Shown here: in pieces, positions 35,201 to 44,491 of the stretch
Layout: each line of letters opens with the position of its first letter
How positions within the stretch are numbered: position 1 is the stretch's first letter
NCBI GenBank assembly: GCA_036897095.1
Contig: JAYMSP010000662.1
Coordinates: 1 to 44,491 of the forward strand
Length of the DNA stretch: 44,491 bases
DNA from: Plantago elongata
Lineage: Eukaryota; Streptophyta; Magnoliopsida; Lamiales; Plantaginaceae
Direction: 5' to 3'
The notes under the pieces: model-generated
What the model saw: the letters and a program-made list of their open reading frames with translations, nothing else
What the model was told of the DNA's origin: nothing
The model's database searches: none
Position numbers and translations under genes: made by a program

Positions 35201-36167
35201 TCCTGGATTCTCATCGTTGGGTTCCATTACCAGCTGTTGGCTTCCCTGCCGGTAGTTTGGGTGAAGAAAGTCTAGATGACATTAATCCTCCTTCAAATCT
35301 AATGGAGCATCCACCTCTTGCTGTCTTTATCAATGGTAAAGTTGATGTGTTATCATGTTTCGGCTATCAAACTGAGATTTCGTCCTATATGTTGTAATCT
35401 GATTTTGTAATGTACTCAGTGTTTATGCATTTCTCTGTATGATGCACCAGGTGTATCCGCAACAATGAATGAACTACGTCCTTGTGCCCCATTAAGTTTG
35501 AAAAATTTGCTCGCTGAAGAGTTGGTCAAGGGTTTGCAGGCTGTTTCTGATTCTCTTCTGAGATATAATACGACTCGGATGCTCAAAGCAAACGAGTCTG
35601 TACTTTTCCTTAAACTTTGCAGAGCATTCATTGAGGTAAACCTTTGCAGAAACTTGTTAAGCTGCACATCAGTTATCTGTCTTCACAGGCCACACCGTAC
35701 TTTAATTATGGACCTCCTATTTTTTTTTGGGTAATTACTGAGTGATGCTTTAAAAGTAATTCATACCTTTTGTTGGTGTATGTTCTCTTAAACTTGATAG
35801 TAAGAATCGCGTAAAAGGGATTAAGTTCAAGGTTGGTAGCTGTAAGTTCTAACCAGCACTCTGTGAATGCATGCAGGTTGCTTTCCCGCACTGTGCCACA
35901 TGTTTTGGTCGTTGTTACCCAGGTGGTGCTGTTCTTGTTACAGATGCCAGGAACTTATTCGAGGGAATTGAACGCCTATTAGCCACGTCAACCCCGAAAG
36001 AGTTGCCAAGACCAATAGATAAGGAAGACAGGGGTGTTTCAGAGAATGGTAATCTACCTGTGGTGGAAAATGGTGCCGCACATGGTATTGAAAGAACAAC
36101 AAGCAGTTTCGAACAAGCAGGTGCAAGCGGTACCAGTTTGGATCAGAAAAGAACAGCATCATTATGA
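32226..36167 (+). CDS. COG8: Conserved oligomeric Golgi complex subunit 8 (Dor1 family)
   Basis: Twelve exons: 32226-32345, 32437-32589, 33220-33368, 33464-33541, 33656-33749, 33850-33924, 34034-34330, 34855-34922, 35009-35063, 35197-35335, 35451-35635, 35877-36167. They join in frame to 567 aa, near the roughly 569 aa of Arabidopsis COG8. COG8 belongs to lobe B of the COG tethering complex, which captures vesicles for retrograde intra-Golgi transport on the cytosolic face of the Golgi. The N-terminal helical part ([20 protein letters not shown]) and the Dor1 core ([88 protein letters not shown]) are intact; the C-terminal tail is low-complexity. The intron after exon 5 appears to start with GC instead of GT. 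The first ATG (MTMSSQ) was chosen; a second lies two codons later. Confidence 0.93.
33126..33142. repeat. (TG)n microsatellite in COG8 intron 2
   Basis: Eight consecutive TG units within the 630-bp second intron. Confidence 0.9.
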
Positions 36168-37012
36168 TTTTTTACAGGAGGTGAGTGAAGAAAGCATACT
36201 TTCAGTGACATGTCGAAACTTGAAATGATCTTCAGACACCTACGGAGCTGCCTTCGTCCTAAGTTTGTGTAGAAGTATTAGAATGTCATGAAACCGGTAC
36301 ATGAGTGTGGCTGAGGGATGCATCAGGTGGTCAACTAGTCAGTTGGAATTACATGGAGAATTTGTAATATGACATGGATTTACTATAACTACACTGATGT
36401 AAGAAAGATTACTTGTGATTGCATTTATGCATACAAAATGAGTAGTTAATTTATGTTTTAAGAACACAATTTATTTTCTTTCCTATAATGTCATTCTAGT
36501 GAAATTTTCCAAGGCTTGGAAACTAAGCAAATACACTCTGCACACCCTGATGATAAAAAAGAAGAGGAAATTCTTGAAAGATGAAGAATTTAAGAAACAT
36601 ACTTAGAAAAGACCAAGTTCTAAAACTGATATACTAGTATAATACTCCAAGCTCACCTCTCCTTTGCGATCTTTTGAGTTTCAATAGTGAAAATTTACGA
36701 ATTCGAATTTTTAGATGAGATGAGATGTAATACTATTTGAAAGTTTATATCAACGTACATACAACATTCGTTTATTTGCATTTATGATATCTGTATATAA
36801 AGAAAATGCTACTAAATGCACAAATGCATCTTTAAATAAATTCTTCATTTACTGTATTCTGTGAATAACAACATAGAGTACATGTGAATCTTATTTTCAT
36901 AACACTTGCTCATATTATTATAGTATATCTATACCCCAAGATTACATGTATTGCACAGAGTGTATTTAACAAAAGCAAGAAATGCTTTCATGACAGTAAT
37001 TTGAGGGGGTGT
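36168..37012. other. Convergent 3' flanks of COG8 and the GASA gene
   Basis: About 250-300 bases after the COG8 stop look like 3' UTR. The rest is AT-rich and includes the 3' flank of the minus-strand GASA gene. No extra gene. Confidence 0.5.
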
Positions 37013-37303
37013 TTAAGGGCACTTGGGTCCTCCCTTGGAGTTCTTCCAGTCCCTATAGCAAGGGCACTCATCCTTGTGTCCGTAAGTCCCAGATGGCACG
37101 CACTGACACTTAGCACAACATATTCCACAGTACTTTAGGCACCGGTCCTTGCGACCAGCCTTTGAGCATCGGTATTCACACTTAGAATCGCAGTCGAAAC
37201 TAGTAGGCGTCTTTCCCGGTTCCATTATCGGCTCAATCGCAGAAGTAACAACAAAAAGGAGAGCGATCACAAGAATTGCAATGCTTGCCTTCATTGGTGC
37301 CAT
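37013..37303 (-). CDS. GASA/snakin-type cysteine-rich secreted peptide
   Basis: A single coding exon of 96 aa. An N-terminal signal peptide ([19 protein letters not shown], residues 4-22) precedes a short acidic/Pro spacer and a C-terminal 60-residue GASA domain with all twelve cysteines in canonical spacing: C-x3-C-x2-RC-x8-C-x3-C-x2-CC-x2-C-x-C-x11-C-x-C-x12-C. The hallmark CVPSGTYG and CPCYRDW segments are present. The N usual after TYG is H here. Members are gibberellin-regulated apoplastic peptides involved in growth, redox and antimicrobial defence; the role of this one cannot be told from sequence. A 5' UTR intron is likely (37319-37406 on the minus strand, TAAG then GTATTT to GGTTAG). 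The start could be Met1 or Met4 without changing the mature peptide. Confidence 0.95.
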   Translation of the reverse strand: MAPMKASIAILVIALLFVVTSAIEPIMEPGKTPTSFDCDSKCEYRCSKAGRKDRCLKYCGICCAKCQCVPSGTYGHKDECPCYRDWKNSKGGPKCP

Positions 37304-37505
37304 CTCTTCAAGTATTACCTAACCAAAAAACTAAAGACGTGTTACAATCCAATATATACAAATAATAAGTCTTTGCTAATATGAATTGAAGAACATGAAC
37401 AAATACCTTATAAATCTTAGTAAAACACAAAGCTGCAAATAGAAGACGCTAGGTTAATGAGAAGATGTATGAAAGTAGTGTATGGTGATGAATTGGATCA
37501 ATGGC

Positions 37506-37515
37506 CTTTATATAG
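37506..37515 (-). promoter_or_regulatory. TATA box of the GASA gene
   Basis: The minus strand reads CTATATAAAG, a strong plant TATA box, about 200 nt upstream of the ATG. It predicts a transcription start near 37475, upstream of the putative leader intron. Confidence 0.7.
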
Positions 37516-37639
37516 TGGTGAAGTTGGCAATTACTCCACGCATAGGAACGTAAAAGGCGAAGAAACTGATCCTCATCAAAATGAATGCATGATAATTTTC
37601 ATTCCGAATAAATGCATACATTTTCAATTACTAATATAA

Positions 37640-38172
37640 CATAAAATTTTATATATTTAAACTCCCGGTTGGAAATTTAATTAGAAGCTAGTAGCTTAAA
37701 AGTTAGTTGGTATTTTCTTTGAACTAGCTAACTTAATTAGATTATCAAGTCGGTTAGTTTGTTTTAGAAGCTATATGTTCACGCATAGATCTTTTTGTAA
37801 AAAAACTTCATGAAGTTGAAAAGTTAATTGAAAAATTGGTGATAAACATGACCTTAAAAAAGATAAAAATACTACACATCAAATATATACTGAATACATT
37901 ACTCATATTAATTGTAGTCTTACATAATTATCACTCAATATATTATAATATATATATCCATTAGATCACAAACTTGCATTTAACGGGTTCAAATTCATAA
38001 AAATAAAAATGTCAATATTTATTGTGACGGAGTAATTTTTGCTTTTACTTTTACTTTGCTTACAATTCATTCATGTTATACGTACTTACCGTCTTGACAA
38101 CATTTGCGAGTTGTGTTATGACATGTAGATGCAACGGAATTCTCCAGATTCTGCCATTCTTTAGCTTTAAAC
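37640..38172. other. AT-rich intergenic DNA
   Basis: Short repeats such as AGCTAGTAGCTTAAAAG (about 37686) suggest old MITE fragments, but no element boundary can be fixed. No gene. Confidence 0.5.
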
Positions 38173-38256
38173 ATCCATTTGCCACTTTTTTCGTTCCTAT
38201 CACTTATCTTTACTCAAGACTTGCACTTTTTGGTTGATCGCGTTCATATTTAATGG
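38173..38256. repeat. Dispersed repeat, copy A
   Basis: A segment running from CATTTGCCACTTTTT through CACTTATCTT to TTCATATTTAATGG recurs in diverged form at 42174-42265 in the same orientation. Origin unknown. Confidence 0.6.
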
Positions 38257-39480
38257 ATTGTACGCGGGATTGAAACTACTTTTTCTTCATTTCGTTTTGT
38301 GAAAAACTCTACATAAAAAGAAAAAATAGATAATATACCTTAAATTTTCGACAAATATTTTTTTTTTGGGTCAGCTGAAAAACACTTGCATCAGCTCATT
38401 AATACCAAGTATGTTGCCATTGGTACTTCACATCAATTTGTCTACGTATATAGTTTCGGAATAATGTTGTCTAGTCTGTGTATTAGCTGATTGATATACA
38501 TGATGGAAGAGATGATATAGTCCTAAACATTGCTAAATTGAGATCATATTCAATCTTCATGTGTGATAAAAAAACATTTATTCTAATTACAATTACAAAA
38601 AATTTACAAATTTTATTCATGCTTTCAGGTTTTTTTTAGATTCATATCTTTGTGTATTATAAATACAACTAGAATTACAAATTTAGCGTGGTGTTCATAA
38701 ATTTTATAAATAAATTATAAATTAATTAAATTAGGTAATGAACATCTCTATCTTGGATGGGTAAATGCAAAAATATTTCTACACTGTGTGGTATCGAAGT
38801 ACAAGTTAATTAAAAAGTAACAGATTTTTGAGTGTTACAAATCCATACAAGAGTATCTTGTAAACTTTTTGTGATTTTTTAGGTGAGATGTGCCTCTATC
38901 TTTTAGTAGTTTAAGGAGTTAAACGATATATTTATAATCGTAAATGTATAAAAGCTCTGAAGGAGTGCTATGTGTGGTGTGAAGTTGTGAGCGGAGAAAA
39001 ATTGAAATATCATTTCTTTGTAGTCAACTGCTGGAGAATAGAGAATTGCAGAAGTGAAATATCCCTTTTTGTAATTTGAAATTTATTAATCATGAAAATT
39101 TGAAATGACACTTTCACAATTGGAATGACACTATAACAGTATAATAATAGACTTATTATATTATTTAATTATACAATAACTAAATGTCAAAGCGTTTGCA
39201 GCTGAGTGGCAAGCTGAGACACCCCGTACTCAAGATGTCACGATTTCGATTACAGATTCATACCCGCAGTTTGAATAATTACATATACACCCAATTTTAA
39301 ATTCCGGCGTCTCCGGCTCCTACATGACAATAATTAATTCTTTGTATTTTTTTTCTCTCTTCCTTTCTTTCTCCGTAATCTTCTTCAACACTCCAACCAC
39401 CACCTCCACCCCATACCAATCACCACCTCTGACCGATAACTAAACCACCACCTTCAACACCACCACACCTCCTTGTCCGG
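38257..39480. other. AT-rich intergenic DNA
   Basis: No gene, RNA or bounded element that I can support. A Pro/Thr-codon-like CCACCACC stretch near 39385-39475 is low-complexity without a long frame. Confidence 0.5.
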
Positions 39481-39487
39481 TTTAATT

Positions 39488-39690
39488 TACAGCCCGTTTT
39501 GGGGCTGTAAAATAGCCTCAAACGGAGCTGTTGGAACAAATTTGTTCTCATCGGAGCTATTCTCCGGTTTGGGGCTATTTTACAACCCCAAAATGAGGCT
39601 GTAAATTGTTTGATTCACAACCCGTTTTGGAGCTGTAAAACAACCTCAAACAGAGTTGTTTAGCCGGAGATATTTTACAGCTCATGAGCT
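39488..39690. repeat. Cluster of direct and inverted repeats around CCCGTTTTGGGGCTGTAAAA
   Basis: CCCGTTTTGG followed by GCTGTAAAA...CCTCAAAC...G(A/T)GTTGTT-like sequence occurs at 39493 and again at 39621 (spacing 128). Between them lies an inverted version (GGGGCTATTTTACAACCCC). Likely a decayed MITE or a nested pair. Confidence 0.6.
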
Positions 39691-39897
39691 GTTTGATGTT
39701 CAGATTGGGACTTTAATCGAAGCATAGTTGGGTCTCCACTCTTGAATTTTTTTAGATTTCTATTTTGATAATTTGATATTTTTGAAAGATTGTGTTGCAA
39801 TTATGATTTGGGTTCATCTAGTAAAGTGAATTTTATGTTGTTGTTTTTTTTAAATAGAAGAGGATTAAATTTGTAAATTTAAAATATATAGGGTCAG

Positions 39898-41138
39898 TTC
39901 ATAAAGGGAGAAAATCCAACAAAGGTACCCTAAGTTGTTACACTTTGGGTTTTGGTACCTTAGATTGTTACCGTCCGATTTTAGTACCTTAATTTGAATT
40001 TCATCCAATTGTAGTACCCCGTTAATCCAATTTAACGGGGACGTTAATTTTGATTGGGAAATATCTAATCATTATCGAAAATGGTACCTTATTTTGTGAC
40101 CGTCCAATTTTGATACCTTATTTTTTTATTTGTTCAATTTTAATACTTTGTTTGGTTAAATTTGACGAAGCCGTTAATTTTAACGTATTCAATTCACATT
40201 TGCATGAATAATTGTGCAATAATGAGTGTGTGGGTTTTGTTTTATGAAAGAAAGAATACATTAGGGTTTAATAATTTTTTATTTATTGAATGTGACGTTT
40301 CTTATTTATATTAAAATTGATTTATTTTTACAATCATTAATTTTTATTGAAACTGTTTGTTATTTACGCGACGTCTTGATAAAAATTGTGTTAATTAATG
40401 CACATTAGTTATGCCACTAATGACTCGATAAATTTTTGATTGACGGAGTACTCGGATTTATGAAAATTTAAGTATTAAAATTGAATGGTCGCAAAATAAA
40501 ATATATATTTTAGTAATGACACAATTTAAGGTGCTTTTTCTGAAATTTTTTCTTATAAAATTAACGTACCCGTTAAATTATACTTTCAAGTCTAGGTGAT
40601 CTAAATACTCTTAAGTAACAGACTATTGCCTCTTAATAAGGTTAAATTATACTTTCAAGTGTTAGGTGATCTAAATACTCAAACAGACTATGCCCTCTTA
40701 ATAAGTATACTTTTGTAGCTCTATATTAGGAAGGCTTAAGTATTCCCTTCTAAGATATAAATTATAAAACTTATCTTCAAATACTCCATTTATAAAGCCA
40801 TAACACGTATATCTTTACTTAAGTGAGTTCTTTAAATAAATACATGCACTTTAAATTATTTAGAGTGAGAAAGCATGCTCTTTTGTATTTAATGACCTAT
40901 ATATGATCCTTATACAAATACATTCTTTAGTAATAGAACCTCTTTAAAATAGACTCGTAGATCCTTTAGTGACTTATACTCACTTACTTATACTTTAAGA
41001 AGGAATATTGTAATTGAGGATCACAATCGAACAAAATTTAAATTAAAGGTATCAAAATCGAACGGTAACAATTTAAGGTATTAAAATTTAAAGTGTAATA
41101 ATTTAGGGTACCTTTTTCAATTTTTTTCGTTCATAAAG
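39898..41138. mobile_element. Mutator-type non-autonomous element with 9-bp target duplication
   Basis: A 1223-bp element (39907-41129) is flanked by the exact 9-bp direct repeat TTCATAAAG (39898-39906 and 41130-41138). Its ends are long imperfect inverted repeats of about 100 bp, both containing AAAGGTACCCTAA and TTGTTACCGT(C/T)CGATTTT. GTACC cores recur about every 30 bp: 39925, 39955, 39984, 40014, a second block at 40084, 40113, 40143, and complementary positions near 41107, 41077 and 41048. No transposase frame. A 9-bp duplication with long terminal inverted repeats fits Mutator-like elements. Confidence 0.82.
40572..40705. repeat. 69-bp tandem duplication inside the Mutator-type element
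   Basis: Two copies starting at 40572 and 40641 share GTTAAATTATACTTTCAAGT, AGGTGATCTAAATACTC and CCTCTTAATAAG, with a few indels. Confidence 0.8.
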
Positions 41139-42173
41139 TATAAAATTATAAAATAAGTTATATTTTATTTTTTGGTGTACTATTGAAAAGTTCAAATTGA
41201 TTTTTAAATCAATTACAAACAAACTTAGTCATTTCGAATAGTAAATGATGAACTGATGACATGGCAATACATGTCAGCATATGAAGTGTGTCTCCGACTA
41301 AGATCCGGGCTGACATCATCTTCGACGTTGACCAATGGGTTTATATGTGATTTGATCTAAAACTCAATTCAATTATTGTAACTATTTATAGTTGTTCAAA
41401 TAACGGGTATTAATTTGTAAAGATGACATCCAGAATCGGTGGGTTTTGTAATTTTCTCATACTATATATTATGACTATCTAAATGAAATTGTTACACCAT
41501 TCATTTTATTTTGATCAATTATGAATAAAAGAAAATGATACTATACAATTATCCACCTCAAATTGCCTTACGTATACATTATTCAAGCGAATTTTTTCTA
41601 TATGATTAAAAGTAATTTGTGATAAAATTAAGAAAATTCAATAAAGTAACTGTGAATTTTTTGTGTCAGTAAATGAAAACTTTTTATAAACCTAATTTGA
41701 TAAAATAAAATGAAAACAAAATTTAGTCTAATTTTTGAATTTCAGAAAAAGAAATTTTGGCTATTATGCAGTTAGCTTGTCCCTCAAGGTTTGCTAAATA
41801 TATGGCGCAGTTCTTCTATAAAGCTTAAACATTAGGGCAAGAGAATATGCAATTGATTATGTACCATTATATTTTTTATATGACGGCATATATCAAAACG
41901 TCAAATGCTACTAGTCAATCACACTTTCACCCTATAAATATTTAAATTAAAAAATATAAATAATAATCAAGATATCCAAATTATAAGTCCAAAATTTTCC
42001 AAAATCTATTCTTTTAAATTACCAATTTTTTTAGTTCTATATTTGCATTTAATCAAAATAAAAATGTCAACTTCTAATGTGACATATGTTAATTGTTAGT
42101 CAGGCGTTCACCATGGTGACCATAGTTCTCGACAATAATATTGAAGACTAAAACCTTAAGTCCAATATATAAC
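41139..42173. other. AT-rich intergenic DNA
   Basis: No supported gene or element boundary. Confidence 0.55.
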
Positions 42174-42265
42174 ATTGATTTGCCACTTTTTATTTTTATT
42201 TCTTTTCACTTATCTTAACATAAAAGACTTTACACTTTTCGGTTCATCACTTTCATATTTAATGG
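42174..42265. repeat. Dispersed repeat, copy B
   Basis: Diverged second copy of the segment at 38173-38256: ATTTGCCACTTTTTAT, CACTTATCTTAACA, CACTTTTCGGTTCATC and TTTCATATTTAATGG occur in the same order. Confidence 0.6.
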
Positions 42266-42281
42266 ACAATTCGCATGTTAT

Positions 42282-42436
42282 GACCGATTGACATGACACT
42301 CAAATAGCCATTTGGATGAGATTTTGGTGAAATTGTGTTTGAAATGGAATTAAAATGGGGTATTTAAAGTATATTTTAGGCCAAATCACTATTCATCGAG
42401 CCAAATGAAGCGATTTGAGTGCCATATCAATCAGTC
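42282..42436. mobile_element. 155-bp foldback MITE-like element
   Basis: The terminal inverted repeats are about 25 bp: GACCGATTGACATGACACTC at 42282 and the reverse complement of 42417-42436 (GACTGATTGATATGGCACTC), continuing CAAATNGC...CATTTGG with an indel. No target duplication found. Non-coding. Confidence 0.6.
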
Positions 42437-42910
42437 CCGAATACTTTCTTCCATCATCATATTTCCATTACATATTTAACATGTTAATAACACACATATA
42501 TATAACGCCTGTACTATTTAATTCTAATGTTTCAAATAATATGCTTCGCTCAACAACGAAAACATTACTAAAAATAAAACATTATTATATCATAAATCTC
42601 ACGACATATCACTTTAATAGGAATCTTACCATATCCCAAGTAGTCCCAATCCAACATCCCAATAATTCTGAATGAGGTAGTAGAGTTCCCTTCTTCTACC
42701 TAATACCCATCACAAGGTCTCACATGCAACTCGTGAACAATATTTGCCGTGCTCATCTTCGTCTGTTTCATGTATTGACGCCTTTCACCCTTTTAACACT
42801 CATCGTTGCTTATGTTGGCTCGGTGTAAATTTCCTGAAACAACAAATTGTTTTAATTGAAATTCAAAGTTATTTGTAAAAAATTATATGCAATTATTAAT
42901 AATAACTATA
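42437..42910. other. Intergenic DNA upstream of the retrotransposon
   Basis: A frame at 42415-42675 is low-complexity and overlaps the foldback element, so it is not called. No other feature. Confidence 0.5.
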
Positions 42911-42919
42911 TGCAGAGGT

Positions 42920-43395
42920 TCTCAGAAATATGGTCAGAAGATGGAAGAAGAACTGAAGAACAGAGAAATAGTACAAGCAAGTGAGCTGATAAACAACTTC
43001 GTTCAGTATGGAATCATGTGATGATACTGAAGATTTATGGTCGTAAATAGCACTAGTATAATTGAATAATACTTGTATACAATTTCTTGTAACAAATGTA
43101 AATAATAGTTAGTTAGACTTAGCTTCATAATATGGTAGTATAAATAGGATAAGAACTCTCTTTCTGTTAGTTAGTTCATACAAATATATTCACATCTTAT
43201 GTACAATTGATCTCTAGAATTCTAAATACAACAGAAGCAGTTATTTACTTTCTCTCTCAACTGCATCATCATCATCATCAATCAATCCTTTATCTCTGTT
43301 CCTTGCATTCGTCTGGATCATCACCATCAGCATTGTTCATCATCTCACCGTGAGTTCCTCTTCTTATTAGCTTCCGCATTTCTCAGAATCTGATA
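42920..43395 (+). mobile_element. 5' LTR of a Ty1/copia retrotransposon (left boundary uncertain)
   Basis: The right limit is set by the primer-binding site at 43396. A TATAAATAGG box at 43139-43148 and a pyrimidine-rich transcribed part with a CATCATCATCATC run fit a plant copia LTR of roughly 400-480 bp. The right terminus may be the CA at about 43384-43385. I could not fix the left TG end or a target duplication. The 3' LTR is outside the window. Confidence 0.55.
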
Positions 43396-43407
43396 TGGTA
43401 TCAAAGC
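43396..43407 (+). other. Retrotransposon primer-binding site (initiator tRNA-Met)
   Basis: TGGTATCAAAGC matches the common plant copia primer-binding site TGGTATCAGAGC, complementary to the 3' end of initiator tRNA-Met, at 11 of 12 positions. It lies just after the LTR and 650 bp upstream of gag. Confidence 0.75.
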
Positions 43408-44054
43408 TTTCGTTGAAATCCTGATCAATGAGATCGATTCACGTTATGAACAACTGATGATTAACTTAGATCCAATTCGATTATAGTTTGCGATCGATTG
43501 ATTTATGATTTAGCATTGATTGAATCGGTTGATTGTTTGAGAAGATATTTTCATGTTCGACTGAAAGTTTATTGCCATTGATCGATTGAAAAATATGCTA
43601 ATTCTCTGAAGTTTTGGCATAAGTTGTTCATCATTAAGATAAACATGATCAAATTCAATTTTCAGTTTTAGAATTACAGTTCCAATTAGCTAAACAGTTG
43701 CAATATCAGATAGTTCATGACTTAGAACAGAAACTGAGGATCTGTTCATTATTGTTTGATAATTTTCTGCTAATTGTCAATCGAAGTTTTCACTGATAAT
43801 TCATAATTTTTTTTGAGAATCAAGCTAGTTTCAATCAGTAAAAATAGCTGAAATACTAGAAATTCACGAGTCAGAACAAAAACTAACATTCACACTGGTT
43901 GATATAAATCTATTGATTGATCATCATATTTTCACATGATTCACCAGTGTTTCTTCATGATTGAATTCATGAATTCATTCACATCTTATTAATTCACAGT
44001 CACTGATCATTAAATTTACAATACTTATTAGATTGAATTCAACAAACCTGAGCA
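43408..44054 (+). other. Untranslated leader of the copia element
   Basis: AT-rich leader between the primer-binding site and the gag ATG, with many TTGATTGA and TTCATGATT motifs and no long frame. Confidence 0.6.
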
Positions 44055-44491
44055 ATGACAACTAAAAGTTTACCTGTGCATCCATCACCTGTAAATGTTA
44101 ATGCTACTGAAAGGGAGCTGGATCATACAAATCCAGATAGCCCTTATCATCTATTCCCACATGATACAGCAACCTCTGGAGCAATCAAAACCATACTCAA
44201 AGGACCTAACTATATTTGTTGGAGAAGTGAAATGATACTGAATCTGTCCATCAAGAATAAACTAGGATTCATTGATGGTACTTACAACAGACCTCCAATT
44301 GAGAGTGTTATGTATGTCCATTGGCTGAGGTGCAATAACCTGATTCTTTCTTGGTTGCATAATTCAATGACTGATGATGTTAAAGGCACAATTGCTCAGA
44401 GTGTCTTTGCAAAAGATGTTTGGGAAAAGCTTGAGTCAAGGTATTCACAAGCTGATAATGTCAGAATTTATGAGTTACAGTTAGCTCTAAG
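44055..44491 (+). CDS. Ty1/copia gag (start of gag-pol), truncated by window end
   Basis: The frame from ATG at 44055 stays open for 145 codons to the end of the window. It has the copia-type gag N-terminal domain: SPYHLFPHD, then GPNYICWRSEMILNLSIKNK, LGFIDGTYNRP, a W-x-R-CNNLILSWL stretch, and VFAKDVWEKLESRYSQAD. Gag forms the cytoplasmic virus-like particle in which the element reverse-transcribes its RNA. No stop or frameshift is visible so far, so the element may be fairly young, but protease, integrase and reverse transcriptase lie beyond the window. Confidence 0.88.
   Translation, partial: MTTKSLPVHPSPVNVNATERELDHTNPDSPYHLFPHDTATSGAIKTILKGPNYICWRSEMILNLSIKNKLGFIDGTYNRPPIESVMYVHWLRCNNLILSWLHNSMTDDVKGTIAQSVFAKDVWEKLESRYSQADNVRIYELQLAL

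Noticed and set aside
1-44491. CRISPR arrays, bacterial operons or viral integrations
   Set aside because: No regularly spaced repeats with unique spacers and no prokaryotic or viral genes; the only retroelement is an ordinary plant copia.

Overview
The window is nuclear DNA of a flowering plant, almost certainly a core eudicot. The basis is AT-rich intergenic DNA, GT-AG introns of about 70 to 1200 bp, and plant-type versions of every recognised gene. Repeats include a Ty1/copia element, Stowaway-, hAT- and Mutator-type non-autonomous elements and tRNA-derived SINE relics. I cannot place it to family. There are no bacterial, viral or CRISPR features.

Layout: 1-5200 is AT-rich intergenic DNA with a few tandem repeats. 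A minus-strand three-exon MORN-repeat membrane protein gene lies at 5606-7831. 8.1-14.2 kb is a transposon graveyard: a double hairpin MITE, a SINE, a Stowaway-like MITE, and a 588-bp hAT-like element with an exact 8-bp target duplication. The ten-exon Snu114/EFTUD2 gene for the U5 snRNP GTPase (990 aa) is at 14832-19879. A conserved small three-exon gene follows at 20720-21675. An intronless NSP2-type GRAS regulator is at 24627-26102, with a candidate miR171h site and a long foldback just downstream. A class I/II aminotransferase (kynurenine/glutamine transaminase type, two possible starts) is at 28634-31156, and the 12-exon COG8 gene, with a probable GC-AG intron, is at 32226-36167. A minus-strand GASA/snakin peptide gene is at 37013-37303. 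37.6-42.9 kb is repeats, including a 1223-bp Mutator-type element with a 9-bp target duplication and 30-bp iterations in its ends. The window ends inside a Ty1/copia retrotransposon (LTR, primer-binding site, start of gag).

The genes do not form one pathway: they are independent housekeeping genes (splicing, Golgi tethering, transamination, MORN scaffold) plus one symbiosis/strigolactone regulator and one secreted peptide. I found no new multi-gene system. The less ordinary signals are the miRNA site in NSP2, the two-start arrangement of the aminotransferase, the GC-AG intron in COG8, and the two elements with exact target duplications. Exon boundaries were read by hand from splice consensus and reading-frame continuity. 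Family names rest on remembered protein motifs, not database searches.
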